Below are positions 8,930 through 18,385 of a DNA stretch of 64,000 nt, piece by piece. The notes beneath the pieces were generated by a model. The model did no database searches. It was given only the letters and a program-made list of their open reading frames with translations, and was not told the origin of the DNA. The position numbers were made by a program, and so were the translations under genes. Position 1 is the first letter of the stretch; the number at the start of each line of letters is the position of its first letter. This stretch comes from JAVBMU01 sp031552185. GTDB taxonomy: Bacteria; Actinomycetota; Actinomycetes; Actinomycetales; Cellulomonadaceae. Location of the stretch: assembly GCA_031552185.1 (NCBI GenBank), contig JAVBMU010000031.1, positions 1-64,000 of the forward strand, given 5' to 3'.

Positions 8930-9427
8930 CTACTGCCCGGGAGGCTGGGACTCGGTGACCGGCGGGGAGTCGGTGGTGGTCGCCGCGCCCGTGGTGCAGT
9001 TCTCGTCCTCGAACTCGGTCACCTTCGCCAGCGCGGCCTGCACCGCGTCGGCGTCGAGCCCCTGGAAGGCCTGCTCGTAGGTCCGGGCGAAGGCGGCGGT
9101 GTCCGATGTGTCGGCATCCTTCAGCGCGTCCCGCAGGTGGGCGACCATCGCCTCGACCGTCTCGAACTCGGCCGCGATCTCCTTGGGAGCGTCGATCCGT
9201 CGGATCTGCTGGTGGGCGTCATCGAGGGTCTTGAGCGCACCCTTCGGGTCCGACGGGTCGATCTCACCGAAGAGGTTCAGTTCGCTGACTCCCTTGCAGT
9301 AGCCGGCGGCAGTGCCGCCGTCGCCGCCCCCGCCCGAGCACCCCCCGACCGTGATCAACGTCGCGACGGCGATCAGCACCGGCGCCGTCCTGGTTAGTCG
9401 TGATCGCATTGCTGTTCGAACTCGCAT
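8930..9427 (-). CDS. Predicted lipoprotein with small helical domain
   Basis: Exported lipoprotein of 165 residues: basic N-terminus, hydrophobic core, and lipobox VGGC at about residues 27-30, followed by a Gly-rich spacer. The mature part is a predicted all-helical domain (about 42-145) that starts with a Cys (GYCKG) and ends with a Cys (ENCTT), suggesting a disulfide. The tail is Thr/Pro-rich. The next gene upstream on the same strand appears to encode a related domain. I recognise no specific function. There is no clear ribosome site; a CACAAT hexamer lies a few bases before the ATG, so the mRNA may be leaderless. Confidence 0.7.
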   Translation of the reverse strand: MRVRTAMRSRLTRTAPVLIAVATLITVGGCSGGGGDGGTAAGYCKGVSELNLFGEIDPSDPKGALKTLDDAHQQIRRIDAPKEIAAEFETVEAMVAHLRDALKDADTSDTAAFARTYEQAFQGLDADAVQAALAKVTEFEDENCTTGAATTTDSPPVTESQPPGQ

Positions 9428-9481
9428 GGAGCAATTGTGCCGGATTGCCCGGGCTTGGCCACCCCCGGACCGCGGCGGCCG

Positions 9482-10162
9482 TCAGGTTTCGCAGCCGGCC
9501 TGGAAGTACTTCGTCACCCGGACGGACGTGGCGGCCATCGAGTTCGCGTTCACGCTGCGCACGGCCCGCTCCAGGGCATCCCGCAGGTCGTCCACGTCGT
9601 CGGGGCCGGCCGCCTCGACGGCCGCCGCAATCGTTGCGACGTCCGCGGCGTATGCGCGCCAATCCTCGGCGATCTCGCTGGGCGGCTCGACGGAGGCGAG
9701 CGCGTCCCGCGCCGCGCCGAAGCCCTGAATGAGCCGGCGCGGGTGCTCGAGGGTGAGGTCGACCTGGGCGCGATTCGCCTGGTTCCACACCTTCGACGCG
9801 GCCGCGCAGCTCACGCCCGCCGAGCCGACGGAGACGTGGCTGGACTGGTCGTCGGCCGGATCGACGGCGGGCCCCGGGCCGGGGTCGAAGACTCCGCTGA
9901 CGGGGATCACCACGCACGCGGCGGTGACCGCCGCCAGGATGGCGCCGCGCAGGAATGTCGATCGGTTGGGCGGCACCCGCACCGCCGACCGGGAGGAGCG
10001 TTTCGAACGGCCGGAGCCGGCGCCCCGCTCGGCCGGGGCGCCGGCCTTCGCGGCCTCGGCAGGTTCCCGGTCGGCGACGGTGCGCCGCGCGGCGGTCGGA
10101 TCGGCACTGGCGATGGGCGTCCGGGACCACCGGGAAGCGGCACCGCTCGGCTCATCCGTCAT
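9482..10162 (-). CDS. Single-pass membrane protein with exported helical domain
   Basis: Protein of 226 residues. A long basic, disordered cytoplasmic N-terminus (1-80) is followed by one membrane segment (about 84-104, FLRGAILAAVTAACVVIP) and an exported helical domain (about 125-226) bounded by Cys residues (VSCAAASK and AGCET). The spacing and composition resemble the lipoprotein encoded just downstream, so the two may be paralogues. The start at 10162 is preferred because GAGGAA lies just upstream. Function is unknown. It follows hppA after a strong hairpin. Confidence 0.65.
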   Translation of the reverse strand: MTDEPSGAASRWSRTPIASADPTAARRTVADREPAEAAKAGAPAERGAGSGRSKRSSRSAVRVPPNRSTFLRGAILAAVTAACVVIPVSGVFDPGPGPAVDPADDQSSHVSVGSAGVSCAAASKVWNQANRAQVDLTLEHPRRLIQGFGAARDALASVEPPSEIAEDWRAYAADVATIAAAVEAAGPDDVDDLRDALERAVRSVNANSMAATSVRVTKYFQAGCET

Positions 10163-10191
10163 TTCCTCGAGACCTCTCGTCCACACCGGCA

Positions 10192-10252
10192 TGGGACGCA
10201 TGCCGCACACCTAGTGTCCACCGTCACCGGGCATTGTGCGGCACGCGTCCCA
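10192..10252 (-). terminator. Large inverted repeat downstream of hppA
   Basis: An 18-bp inverted repeat (arms 10192-10209 and 10235-10252, 25-base loop) with one mismatch that becomes a G-U pair in minus-strand RNA. It lies 25 bases after the hppA stop and 30 bases before the next start. There is no U-tract, as is usual in high-GC actinobacteria. It probably ends or attenuates hppA transcription. Confidence 0.65.
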
Positions 10253-10276
10253 CCGGGGTCGAACCGAAGCCGGCCG

Positions 10277-12583
10277 TCAGCGGCTGACCGAGGCGCTCCT
10301 GCCGGCCGAGATCTTCGGCTCGATCTTGGCCAGGGACCGGCGCCGGTGCACATCCCACAGGACGAGCGAACTCAGTGCGATCGCCGCTGCCACGGAGGCG
10401 ACGGTAACCCGGATCACGTTGTTCGCGTGCTCGGGCACGCTCATCATCACGACCGCGGGCGCGATCAGCACCGAGACCAGGTTCATCACCTTGATCAGGG
10501 GGTTGATGGCCGGGCCCGCGGTGTCCTTGAACGGGTCGCCCACGGTGTCGCCGATGACGGTCGCGGCGTGCGCGTCCGAACCCTTGCCGCCGTACGCGCC
10601 GTCCTCGACGAGTTTCTTGGCGTTGTCCCACGCGCCGCCCGAATTGGCCAGGAAGACGGCCATGACGACGCCGGCGCTGATCGCCCCGGCCAGGAAGCCG
10701 GCGAGCGGACCGACGCCGAGGCCGAACCCGACCGCCATCGGCGCGAACGCGGCGAGCAGGCCGGGGGTGGCCAACTCGCGCAACGAGTCCCGGGTGCAGA
10801 TGTCGACGACCTTGCCGTACTCGGGCCGCTCCTGGAACGTCATGATCCCGGGGTGCTCGCGGAACTGGCGCCGCACCTCGAAGACGATCGCGCCGGCCGC
10901 TCGGGTCACGGCGTCGACGGCGAGCCCGGAGAACAGGAACACCGTCGCGACGCCGAGAATCACGCCGACCAGCGTGACCGGGGAGACGATCTCGTAGTCG
11001 AGCATCGAGGGCACCAACCCGCCGGCCGTCTTGCCGACGTCGGCCATTGCGGCGTTCACCGCGTCACCGTAGGAACCGAACAGGGCGGTCGCGGCGAGCA
11101 CCGCCGTCGCGATCGCGATGCCCTTGGTGATCGCCTTGGTGGTGTTGCCCACGGCGTCGAGGTCGGTCAGGATCTGGGCGCCCGCCTCGTCCACGTCGCC
11201 GGACATCTCGGCGATGCCCTGGGCGTTGTCCGAGACCGGACCGAAGGTATCCATCGCCACGATCACGCCCACGGTGGTGAGCAAGCCGCAGCCGGCGAGG
11301 GCGATCAGGAACAGCGACAGCCACACCGAGCCGCCGGCGATCAGGAACAGCCCCAGGATTGCCGCGGAGAGCACCCCGGCGGTGTAGACGGCCGACTCGA
11401 AGCCGACCCCGATCCCGGAGAGCACGACGGTCGCAGGCCCGGTCCGGGACGTCGCGGCGACGTGCAGCGTCGGCTTGCCGGTGGTGCCCGTGAAGTAGCC
11501 GGTCAGGAGCAGGATCAGGCCCGCCAGGACGACGCCGATGATCACCGCGAGGCTGGCCACAATCCGTGGATCGGCGGTGACGTTGCCCAGGTCGGCAGTC
11601 CCGTCGAAATCGGCGAACGACGACGGCAGGTAGATGAACGCGGCGATTGCCGCGAGGACCGCGCCGATCAGGGCCGAGATGTAGAAGCCCCGGTTGATCG
11701 CGCGCAGCCCGTCTTCCTGGTCCCGCACCCGCGTGGTGAAGATGCCGATGACCGCAACCAGCGCGCCGATCCCGGTCACGATCAGGGGGAAGACCAGGCC
11801 CTTGGAGCCCATCGTGGCCTTGCCGAGGATGAGGGCCGCGACGACCATCACCGCATAGGACTCGAACAGGTCAGCCGCCATCCCGGCGCAGTCGCCGACG
11901 TTGTCGCCGACGTTGTCGGCGATGGTGGCGGCGTTTCGGGGGTCATCCTCCGGGATGCCCTGCTCGACCTTGCCGACCAGATCGGCGCCGACGTCGGCGG
12001 CCTTGGTGAAGATCCCGCCGCCGACGCGCATGAACATGGCCAGCAGGGCGGCGCCGAAGCCGAAGCCCTCCAGCACCGTCGGGGCATCGCCCCGATAGAT
12101 CAGGACGACGCCGGCCGCGCCGAGCAGGCCGAGCCCGACGACGGACATGCCGACGACGCCGCCCGTCCGGAAGGCGATCCGAGCGCCCCGGGCGCGGCCG
12201 CCGGGTTGCGTCGCCGCGGCGGCGACCCGGACGTTGGCCCGCACCGCGAGCCACATACCGAGGTACCCGATCGCCGCCGAGAATCCGGCGCCGAGCAGGA
12301 AGGCGACGGAGCGTCCGATCCGGACGGCGCCGTCGCCGGGAAGCAGGAACAACAGACCGAACACAACGACCGCGAAATAGCCGAGGGTCCGCAGTTGGCG
12401 GCTCAGGTAGGCGGAGGCGCCTTCCTGTACGGCTTGAGCGATGTCGCGCATGCGCTGGGTGCCCTCATCGGCAGCCAGTACTTGCTTGCGCAGCACGTAG
12501 GCGAGGCCGAGCGCGCACAGCGCGACGACCGCGATCACGGCGACGATGGTCGATCCGGTGGAACCGAGGGTGGGTGAATGCAT
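10277..12583 (-). CDS. hppA: Membrane-bound proton-translocating pyrophosphatase, K+-independent type
   Basis: Integral membrane pump of 768 residues that couples PPi hydrolysis to H+ export, with about 16 transmembrane helices. Hallmarks are the PPi/Mg-binding DVGADLVGKVE and DNVGDNVGDCAGMAADLFESY. GNTTKAITKG carries Lys at the position that is Ala in K+-dependent enzymes, placing this one in the K+-insensitive H+-pump class. The ATG at 12583 has a near-perfect AAGGAGG ribosome site. The length is typical of the family. It would recover energy from PPi made by biosynthesis, including acetyl-CoA synthetase and similar reactions. Confidence 0.96.
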   Translation of the reverse strand: MHSPTLGSTGSTIVAVIAVVALCALGLAYVLRKQVLAADEGTQRMRDIAQAVQEGASAYLSRQLRTLGYFAVVVFGLLFLLPGDGAVRIGRSVAFLLGAGFSAAIGYLGMWLAVRANVRVAAAATQPGGRARGARIAFRTGGVVGMSVVGLGLLGAAGVVLIYRGDAPTVLEGFGFGAALLAMFMRVGGGIFTKAADVGADLVGKVEQGIPEDDPRNAATIADNVGDNVGDCAGMAADLFESYAVMVVAALILGKATMGSKGLVFPLIVTGIGALVAVIGIFTTRVRDQEDGLRAINRGFYISALIGAVLAAIAAFIYLPSSFADFDGTADLGNVTADPRIVASLAVIIGVVLAGLILLLTGYFTGTTGKPTLHVAATSRTGPATVVLSGIGVGFESAVYTAGVLSAAILGLFLIAGGSVWLSLFLIALAGCGLLTTVGVIVAMDTFGPVSDNAQGIAEMSGDVDEAGAQILTDLDAVGNTTKAITKGIAIATAVLAATALFGSYGDAVNAAMADVGKTAGGLVPSMLDYEIVSPVTLVGVILGVATVFLFSGLAVDAVTRAAGAIVFEVRRQFREHPGIMTFQERPEYGKVVDICTRDSLRELATPGLLAAFAPMAVGFGLGVGPLAGFLAGAISAGVVMAVFLANSGGAWDNAKKLVEDGAYGGKGSDAHAATVIGDTVGDPFKDTAGPAINPLIKVMNLVSVLIAPAVVMMSVPEHANNVIRVTVASVAAAIALSSLVLWDVHRRRSLAKIEPKISAGRSASVSR

Positions 12584-13030
12584 CCGTCCTCCTTGACGAA
12601 AGCTCGCGGCGGTGAGCACCGGTGGGGCGATTCTACGCAAACGCCAGGGCCTTCGTCACGAGGGGCTCTCCACCATGGTCACACGAGAGCGGGCCGATCG
12701 GCTCGTCGAAGCCCGCCGCTTCGATCCGGCCGCCGGGGGACCTCCCGGCCACGCGGCGATTCGGCGCTCTCAGGAGGTTATTACTCGTTCATGCCTGAGG
12801 TCCGCAATACCGGGACTTTGGTCCCCCGTTTTGTCCCGTCTGTCCGCCTCGGGGCGCCCCGCCCACATAAGTACGAGAGACGCCGCGGGCCGACGTCGCC
12901 GGGTTCGATGGGGTGCGCTCCCCATCGACACATCGGCTTCGCTTTGGCAGGCTGAGCCGGGCCAACTTCGCCAATGGGCCGAAAGCACACAGTGTGATGT
13001 TGGTAACCATCCCACGGGACAAGGAGCACA
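12584..13030. other. Divergent promoter region between hppA and the subtilase gene
   Basis: This 447-bp stretch has no convincing gene. It must hold promoters for hppA (left) and the protease gene (right). It contains a small GGGAC/GTCCC hairpin around 12818-12831 and a perfect 8-bp stem hairpin at 12906-12927. The protease gene has its ribosome site AAGGAG just before 13031. Confidence 0.5.
12906..12927 (+). promoter_or_regulatory. Perfect 8-bp stem, 6-base loop hairpin upstream of subtilase gene
   Basis: CGATGGGG pairs with CCCCATCG across the loop TGCGCT, about 100 bases before the protease start. It could be a 5'-UTR hairpin or an operator; nothing in the sequence decides between them. 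Confidence 0.4.
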
Positions 13031-16000
13031 ATGAGACCTCGATATCTTCATGCGGTACTCGCCGGAGCCACTGCTCTGGCGATCGCGGCCGCAGCACCCG
13101 CCCAGGCCGCCGGCGGCCCCGAGCAGCCCGACCTGACGATCCCCGATGCCGGGGCCGGCCGGGCGCATCTGCCCAAGAACATCGCAGAACTCGCCGACGG
13201 CATCGGGCAAACCGCCGCCGCCAAGGCTGCGGCGAAGGCACAAGCCGCGGCAGGTGCGAGAAGCAGGCCGACCACCGCCGAGGAGGCGAAGGCCGCGGTC
13301 AAGGCGAAGGTGCAAGCCCTCGCGAAGGCAAAAGCCGCCCCCCAGCCGAGGGCGACCGCGGGGCAGCAGACCAGGCGCTCGAACGTCAGTCCCTCGCTCG
13401 CCGGCGCGCGCGGTCAGATCTCGGCATTCGTCGAACTCGAGGCGAAGGCCGGGGTGGACCTGGCCAAGGGCGGCGCGTCGGCGGCGTCGGTCCGGGCTAA
13501 CGACGCCAAGGTCCGCACACTCGCCGAGCAGGTCGTTCCTCGGGTGGCCCGCTCGGGCGACCGGACGACCGACGAACCGCAGCGAATTTCGGTCACGACC
13601 GCTGTCGTGCCGGGCATCGTGATCCGCGGGGACGCCGCCGAGATCCGCGCGTTGGCCGGCCGCTCCGATGTCAAGTCCGTCTACCAGATCACACCCAAGC
13701 GCTTGGCAGCCAAGAACACCGATGCCCTTACCAAGGCCACGAGCGCGTGGACCAGTGCCGGGCTTACCGGCAAGGGCGTCCGCATCGGCGTGATCGACAC
13801 CGGCCTCGACTACACCCACGCCGATTTCGGTGGTCCCGGCACCCCGGCGGCCTACACCAAGGCTTACGGGGCCAAGGGCACCGGCAGCGTCCCGGCGGGC
13901 ACCTACGACGCCACGAAGTACCTCGGCGGATACGACTTCGCGGGCTACGACTACGAGGCCGGAGTGCCGGGCATGGTGCCCGTGCCGGACAACAACCCGA
14001 TCGATCCCAGGGGCGAAGCGTCGTTCACCGTCGGCCACGGCACGCACACCGCGGGCAGCGCGGTCGGCTTCGGCGTGACCGCCGCCGGCAAGACCTTCCG
14101 CGGCGATTACCGGACCCTGACGAATGTGGCCGGGATGAAGATCGGGCCGGGCAGCGCCCCGCAGGCCGGCATCTACGCCCTGAAAGTCTTCGGCGACCAG
14201 GGCATGTCCACGGACCTGGCCATCAACGCGCTGGAGTGGGCGGCCGATCCGAACCACGACGGCAACTACGCCGACCACTTGGACATCGTGTCCCTCTCCC
14301 TCGGCTCGGACTTCGCGCCCGCCGACGACCCCGAATGCCTGTTCGTCGACAAGCTCGCGGCCATCGGCACGCTCTCCGTGATCTCCTCCGGCAACGGCGG
14401 GGATGCCACCGACGTCGGCGGCTCGCCGGGCAGCGCCCGCTCCGCACTGACGGTCGCCAACACGGACAGCGGCGCCGAAACCCACGATGGCATCAAGGTG
14501 ACCGCGCCGGCCGCCAAGGTCGGCACTTACCCGGCCACCAACTCGACCGGCTACGAGGGCGCCGATGTCACTGCCCCGGTCGCCTACCTCGGCGACGGCT
14601 TCACCGGCTGCAAGGCCTACACCGCGGCCCAGGCCGCCCAGGTGAAGAACAAGCTCGTCTACCTCGCCTACCCGTCCGACGAGGAGTACCCGGCATGCTT
14701 TGACGACGACACGTGGGACGATGACCGGTTCGTCTTCGCAAAGAATGCCGGCGCCCTCGGCATCGTGGGCGGTGCCGACGCGATGGACCTGGACAATCTC
14801 TTCTCGGACCTGCTGCCGGCGACGACGCTCCTGACGTCGACCGAGAAGGCCCTGCTGCCGACGATCAAGGCCGGGACCATGACGGCGCAGGTCGGCCCGA
14901 GCCTTCTGGTGTCGACCTCGACCGTGAACTCGACTCGCCGGGACACGCTCGATTACATGTCCTCGCGCGGGGTGCACGGCTCGCTCGGCATCATCAAGCC
15001 GGACGTCGCCGCCCCGGGCGTCGAAATCTACTCGGCCCTGTCGGGCGGCGCCACGGACGGCCAGTTCCTGACCGGCACGTCAATGGCGGCTCCGCACGTG
15101 GCCGGCATCGCTGCTCTGGTCCACCAGGCGCACCCGAAGTGGACCGCCCAGCAGGTCAAGGCCGCCGTCATGAACACGGCGATCCACGACGTCTACTCCT
15201 ACGATTCCTGGAACGGAGTCCGCGGCGGGAAGGTCGGCCCCCTCCGGGCGGGCGCGGGCCGGGTCAATGCCCTCGGTGCGGTCCAGAACACCACGCTCGC
15301 GTACGCAACGGGCGACCCGAAGCTCGTCTCGGTGACGTTCGGCGTCGTCCCCGTCGCGGACAAGACGGTCACCCAGACCAAGCAGGTGACGGTGCAGAAC
15401 CTGGGCACCAAGGCGGCCACGTATACGACGTCGTTCGCCCGGTCCACCTCGATGGGCAGCGCGTCCATCACCGTCTCCCCCGCGTCGATCACGGTGCCGG
15501 CCGGCGGCAAGGCGACCGTCAATGTCACGCTGAAGGCCGTTCCGTCGGGCCTCAAGCGCGCCATCGACCCGACCTCGGACCAGACCTGGACCGACTACGT
15601 CGCGTCGATCAGCGGCCGGCTGGTCCTGACCTCCGGCAGCGCCAAGCTTCGGGTTCCCGTCCAGGCCGCGCCGCGACTGGTGAGCTCGATGAAGGCCGCG
15701 AACGCGACCTTCAAGCGCGGCTCCGCCACCACGTCCGTCAGCCTCACCGGGCGGGGCGTCAACTCGGGCGGCTGGTCCTCACTGATCGCCCCGTTCGAAC
15801 TCAAGGCGACCAGCGGCAAGCTGAGCAGCACCGCGCACGTCGGCGTTCCGGGCTCGGTGCTGCGCTCGGGCGACATCCGCGCCGTCGGGTTCACCTCCAC
15901 CGAGCCGCAAACCAAGGGCGGCAAGGGCTCCACGGTGGCGATCGCCATCGCGATGGAGGGCGAGTGGACCTCCATGCCGACCGGCGTCTTCCCGGCCGCC

Positions 16001-16537
16001 CGGCTCGACCTGGACAACGACGGCAAGTGGGAGGTCGAGGCCTCGGTCGGCCAGATCTACGGCCCTGAGTCCGATACCTTCGTCGCCACGTACGCGACCC
16101 GCGCGTTCAAGGCGAACGGCGTCCAGTACAGCGTCGGCGACACCATTTCGGTACTGCCGTACAACGGCCTCGATGCCGACATCGATTCGACGCTCCAGGA
16201 CAACAACGTGCTGGTTCTGCCGATCCCGCTGGCGCCGCTCGGCATCTCGCCGAGCAAGGGTTCGATCAAGGTTCAGGCCGTGACGTACTCGCGGTACTCC
16301 GAGTTCTCGAGCTGGATCTTCGACAAGTCCCCGGTGTTCACCGCGAACCCGTACGCCCCGAACTACTACTCCCGCGGCGTCAAGCAGTTGTGGTATCAGG
16401 ACACCCCGTCCACGCCGCTCACGGTGGTCCGGTCCAGCACGACGGCGGTCCCGGGCACCGGGAAACTGCTCGTCCTGCACAGCCACAACCAGGGGACGAC
16501 CAACCGCTGGCAGATCGTGCCCGTGACTCAGAAGTAG
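13031..16537 (+). CDS. Secreted S8 subtilisin-family serine protease with PA insert
   Basis: Large exported protease of 1168 residues. A Sec signal peptide (1-27, ending AQAAGG) is followed by an Ala/Lys-rich spacer and an I9-like propeptide (about 125-235). The subtilase catalytic domain has D256 (VIDTGLDYTHADF), H336 (GHGTHTAGS) and S684 (GTSMAAPHVAG), with the oxyanion Asn in SSGNGG. A protease-associated (PA) domain is inserted at about 490-620, between the oxyanion Asn and the catalytic Ser. The C-terminal 400 residues form Fn3-like and jelly-roll-like domains (VTVQNLGTKAATYT region). No LPXTG motif or C-terminal anchor is seen, so it is probably released. The start follows AAGGAGCACA. 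Context gives no substrate. Confidence 0.93.
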   Translation: MRPRYLHAVLAGATALAIAAAAPAQAAGGPEQPDLTIPDAGAGRAHLPKNIAELADGIGQTAAAKAAAKAQAAAGARSRPTTAEEAKAAVKAKVQALAKAKAAPQPRATAGQQTRRSNVSPSLAGARGQISAFVELEAKAGVDLAKGGASAASVRANDAKVRTLAEQVVPRVARSGDRTTDEPQRISVTTAVVPGIVIRGDAAEIRALAGRSDVKSVYQITPKRLAAKNTDALTKATSAWTSAGLTGKGVRIGVIDTGLDYTHADFGGPGTPAAYTKAYGAKGTGSVPAGTYDATKYLGGYDFAGYDYEAGVPGMVPVPDNNPIDPRGEASFTVGHGTHTAGSAVGFGVTAAGKTFRGDYRTLTNVAGMKIGPGSAPQAGIYALKVFGDQGMSTDLAINALEWAADPNHDGNYADHLDIVSLSLGSDFAPADDPECLFVDKLAAIGTLSVISSGNGGDATDVGGSPGSARSALTVANTDSGAETHDGIKVTAPAAKVGTYPATNSTGYEGADVTAPVAYLGDGFTGCKAYTAAQAAQVKNKLVYLAYPSDEEYPACFDDDTWDDDRFVFAKNAGALGIVGGADAMDLDNLFSDLLPATTLLTSTEKALLPTIKAGTMTAQVGPSLLVSTSTVNSTRRDTLDYMSSRGVHGSLGIIKPDVAAPGVEIYSALSGGATDGQFLTGTSMAAPHVAGIAALVHQAHPKWTAQQVKAAVMNTAIHDVYSYDSWNGVRGGKVGPLRAGAGRVNALGAVQNTTLAYATGDPKLVSVTFGVVPVADKTVTQTKQVTVQNLGTKAATYTTSFARSTSMGSASITVSPASITVPAGGKATVNVTLKAVPSGLKRAIDPTSDQTWTDYVASISGRLVLTSGSAKLRVPVQAAPRLVSSMKAANATFKRGSATTSVSLTGRGVNSGGWSSLIAPFELKATSGKLSSTAHVGVPGSVLRSGDIRAVGFTSTEPQTKGGKGSTVAIAIAMEGEWTSMPTGVFPAARLDLDNDGKWEVEASVGQIYGPESDTFVATYATRAFKANGVQYSVGDTISVLPYNGLDADIDSTLQDNNVLVLPIPLAPLGISPSKGSIKVQAVTYSRYSEFSSWIFDKSPVFTANPYAPNYYSRGVKQLWYQDTPSTPLTVVRSSTTAVPGTGKLLVLHSHNQGTTNRWQIVPVTQK

Positions 16538-16546
16538 CTTCCACCC

Positions 16547-16579
16547 GCCGGGTGGGTGGGAACGACCCGCCCACCCGGC
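16547..16579 (+). terminator. 14-bp stem-loop terminator after the subtilase gene
   Basis: Arms 16547-16560 and 16566-16579 pair over 14 bp with one G-U, and the loop is AACGA. It lies ten bases after the stop. The convergent TetR gene ends at 16625, so it could work in both directions. Confidence 0.8.
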
Positions 16580-16624
16580 CCGACCCGGCCGGGTGGTCCG
16601 TCGCGACAGCGCGGACCGCCCGGC

Positions 16625-17473
16625 CTACTCGATGTCCGGGGGCCGGCGGGCGGGGGCGGGCTCGGCCGGGCCCGGTTCGTCCGCCGTGGGCGGGCGCGAG
16701 GCCGGGTCGCCCGGGCGGGCGATCAGGGCAGCAACGGCATCGACAATCCGGTCGATCCCGAATCGTAGTTCCGCATCCGCCGCGCGCGGCGCGGCCTGAG
16801 CCTCCGCGACGGCGGAGCCCACCCGCGCCGCGACGCGATAGTTGCTGCGCTGCGCGATCGCGCGAAAGACCGGAGCGTTCGCCGCCCACCATTCGTCGTC
16901 GTCGATCAGATCGGATTCCTCGGCCACCCGGCGGATCTCCCGGGCGCGCCGGGCCGCCGTGGCCGTGTGGCCGACGAGCATCGAGACGATCGCGTCCATG
17001 GCGACATCGGTCAGCCCGATGCCGTCCACGGCGCGCAACTCGATGTCGTACTTGCGCGTCTCGCCCGGCCCCATGACCGGTCGAGTCAGGTCGATATCGA
17101 GCAGCCACGGGTGCCGCTCGAATAATCCCCAGTTCCCGCGGGCCAGGGCATGGATCCGCTCGGGCCAGGCGCCGGCCGGCACCCCGTCGGGATACATCTC
17201 GGCATAGGCCCGGTCGACGACGAGGTCGACCAGGTCCCGGCGGTCCTGGACGTACGTATACAACGTCATGGTGCCGACGCCGAGTTCGGCCGCGACCCGA
17301 CGCATGGACACCGCGTCGAGCGTCCGGCCGGCGTCGGCGAGGGCGATGGCGGCCGCCGCCACCTGCTGCACGCTGCGGGTTTGGCGGGGACCGCGGCTGC
17401 CGGAGGTGTCCAGACCCCACAGCGCGGCCAGGGTGCGGGCCGGGTCGCGAGGTAGAACGGACACGTCGCACAT
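16625..17473 (-). CDS. TetR-family transcriptional regulator
   Basis: Repressor of 282 residues. The helix-turn-helix region (about 33-80) reads VAAAAIALADAG...VSMRRVAAELGVGTMTLYTYVQDR, the recognisable TetR DNA-binding signature. The ligand domain is of the TetR_C_1/tetracycline-repressor C-like type (ERHPWLLDIDLTRPVMGPGE...VDGIGL). A Pro-rich tail follows. It lies about 108 bp downstream of the SRPBCC gene on the same strand, and its own target is not obvious. No ribosome site precedes the ATG at 17473; GTG at 17464 is an alternative. Confidence 0.88.
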   Translation of the reverse strand: MCDVSVLPRDPARTLAALWGLDTSGSRGPRQTRSVQQVAAAAIALADAGRTLDAVSMRRVAAELGVGTMTLYTYVQDRRDLVDLVVDRAYAEMYPDGVPAGAWPERIHALARGNWGLFERHPWLLDIDLTRPVMGPGETRKYDIELRAVDGIGLTDVAMDAIVSMLVGHTATAARRAREIRRVAEESDLIDDDEWWAANAPVFRAIAQRSNYRVAARVGSAVAEAQAAPRAADAELRFGIDRIVDAVAALIARPGDPASRPPTADEPGPAEPAPARRPPDIE

Positions 17474-17580
17474 GGTATGACGTGGGATCTTCGCTCCGAT
17501 GGTCCCCTCGCCGACCGGCGGACGGGTTGTGGTGGATCAGGGGTGGGTGGGCGACGACGAACGCCGGGATTTGTCCCCGA

Positions 17581-18243
17581 TCACGACCGCTCGGGGGCGC
17601 CGCCGAGCACTCGGCGGCGGCCGGCTGCCGCCTCGGCCCGATCCCGGATGCCGCGGAGCATGCGGGCGGACATCACAAAGCTGACCGGGTGGACGGGCTC
17701 GATGATCGCCGGCGCCCACCAGACGACCGGCTGGTAACGCTCGCGAACCAGCAACCGGGTGCCGCCGCCCGGCAGCGGCCGAAGCACAAATGCCCAACTG
17801 AACTCGAACGGCATCGCCGGCTGGTCCGGCCCGCCGATGCCGTGCAGGACAAGGTGTTCCTCCGGTTCAAGTCGAGCCACCCGCAACGCCGCCTCGGGCG
17901 CGAGCCGGACGTCGTCGCCGACCGCGAGCGCCTGCCATTGCGGCTCGATCCGATCCGCATTGTGGATGTCCAGGCCGAAGAGGTTCTCCACCGTGTCGTA
18001 GCTGTAGAAGCCGGCCCGGCCGGACCCGAGTTGGACCAACCACGGCCAGACGTCCCGGGCCGACGCCGCGACGGTGATCGCCCGGGTCGCGATCGATCGC
18101 GCGTCCGGCACCAGGTCGTCTCCTGGCAGCGGCGCGAGGTATTCGTCGTCGCGCGTCCCCCACGTCAGCGTCATCCGTCGGGTGAGCAGCAACGCGCCGA
18201 CGGCGACGACGCAAGCCGCTGCAACGCGGGCCGGGTGTGGCAT
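17581..18243 (-). CDS. SRPBCC (START-like) family membrane-anchored protein
   Basis: Protein of 220 residues with an N-terminal hydrophobic anchor (about 5-25), then an SRPBCC/polyketide-cyclase-like ligand-binding fold. Features typical of this actinobacterial subgroup are VWPWLVQLGSGRAGFYSYDTVENLFGLDIHNADRI and a GDDVRLAPEA segment. The role is probably binding a hydrophobic small molecule, but the ligand is unknown. The ATG at 18243 has GAGGAG six bases upstream; longer frames extend into non-coding sequence. The gene is divergent from the helicase gene. Confidence 0.8.
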   Translation of the reverse strand: MPHPARVAAACVVAVGALLLTRRMTLTWGTRDDEYLAPLPGDDLVPDARSIATRAITVAASARDVWPWLVQLGSGRAGFYSYDTVENLFGLDIHNADRIEPQWQALAVGDDVRLAPEAALRVARLEPEEHLVLHGIGGPDQPAMPFEFSWAFVLRPLPGGGTRLLVRERYQPVVWWAPAIIEPVHPVSFVMSARMLRGIRDRAEAAAGRRRVLGGAPERS

Positions 18244-18385
18244 GGGTGGCTCCTCGGTGGTGGGTCGGCGTGGCGTCGATGGGCGGGCCGCGAGGCACGG
18301 ACCGCCCGGCGCCCACGTTGATTCTGCCTTGGCGTGGGCGCCTCGCCCAGCCTCGGGGCGGCGGTGCGCGTGACAGACTCGGTGG

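Noticed and set aside
12584..13030. c-di-AMP or other riboswitch upstream of the exported protease
   Set aside because: Only a simple 8-bp hairpin is present; I could not match conserved riboswitch core sequences by eye.
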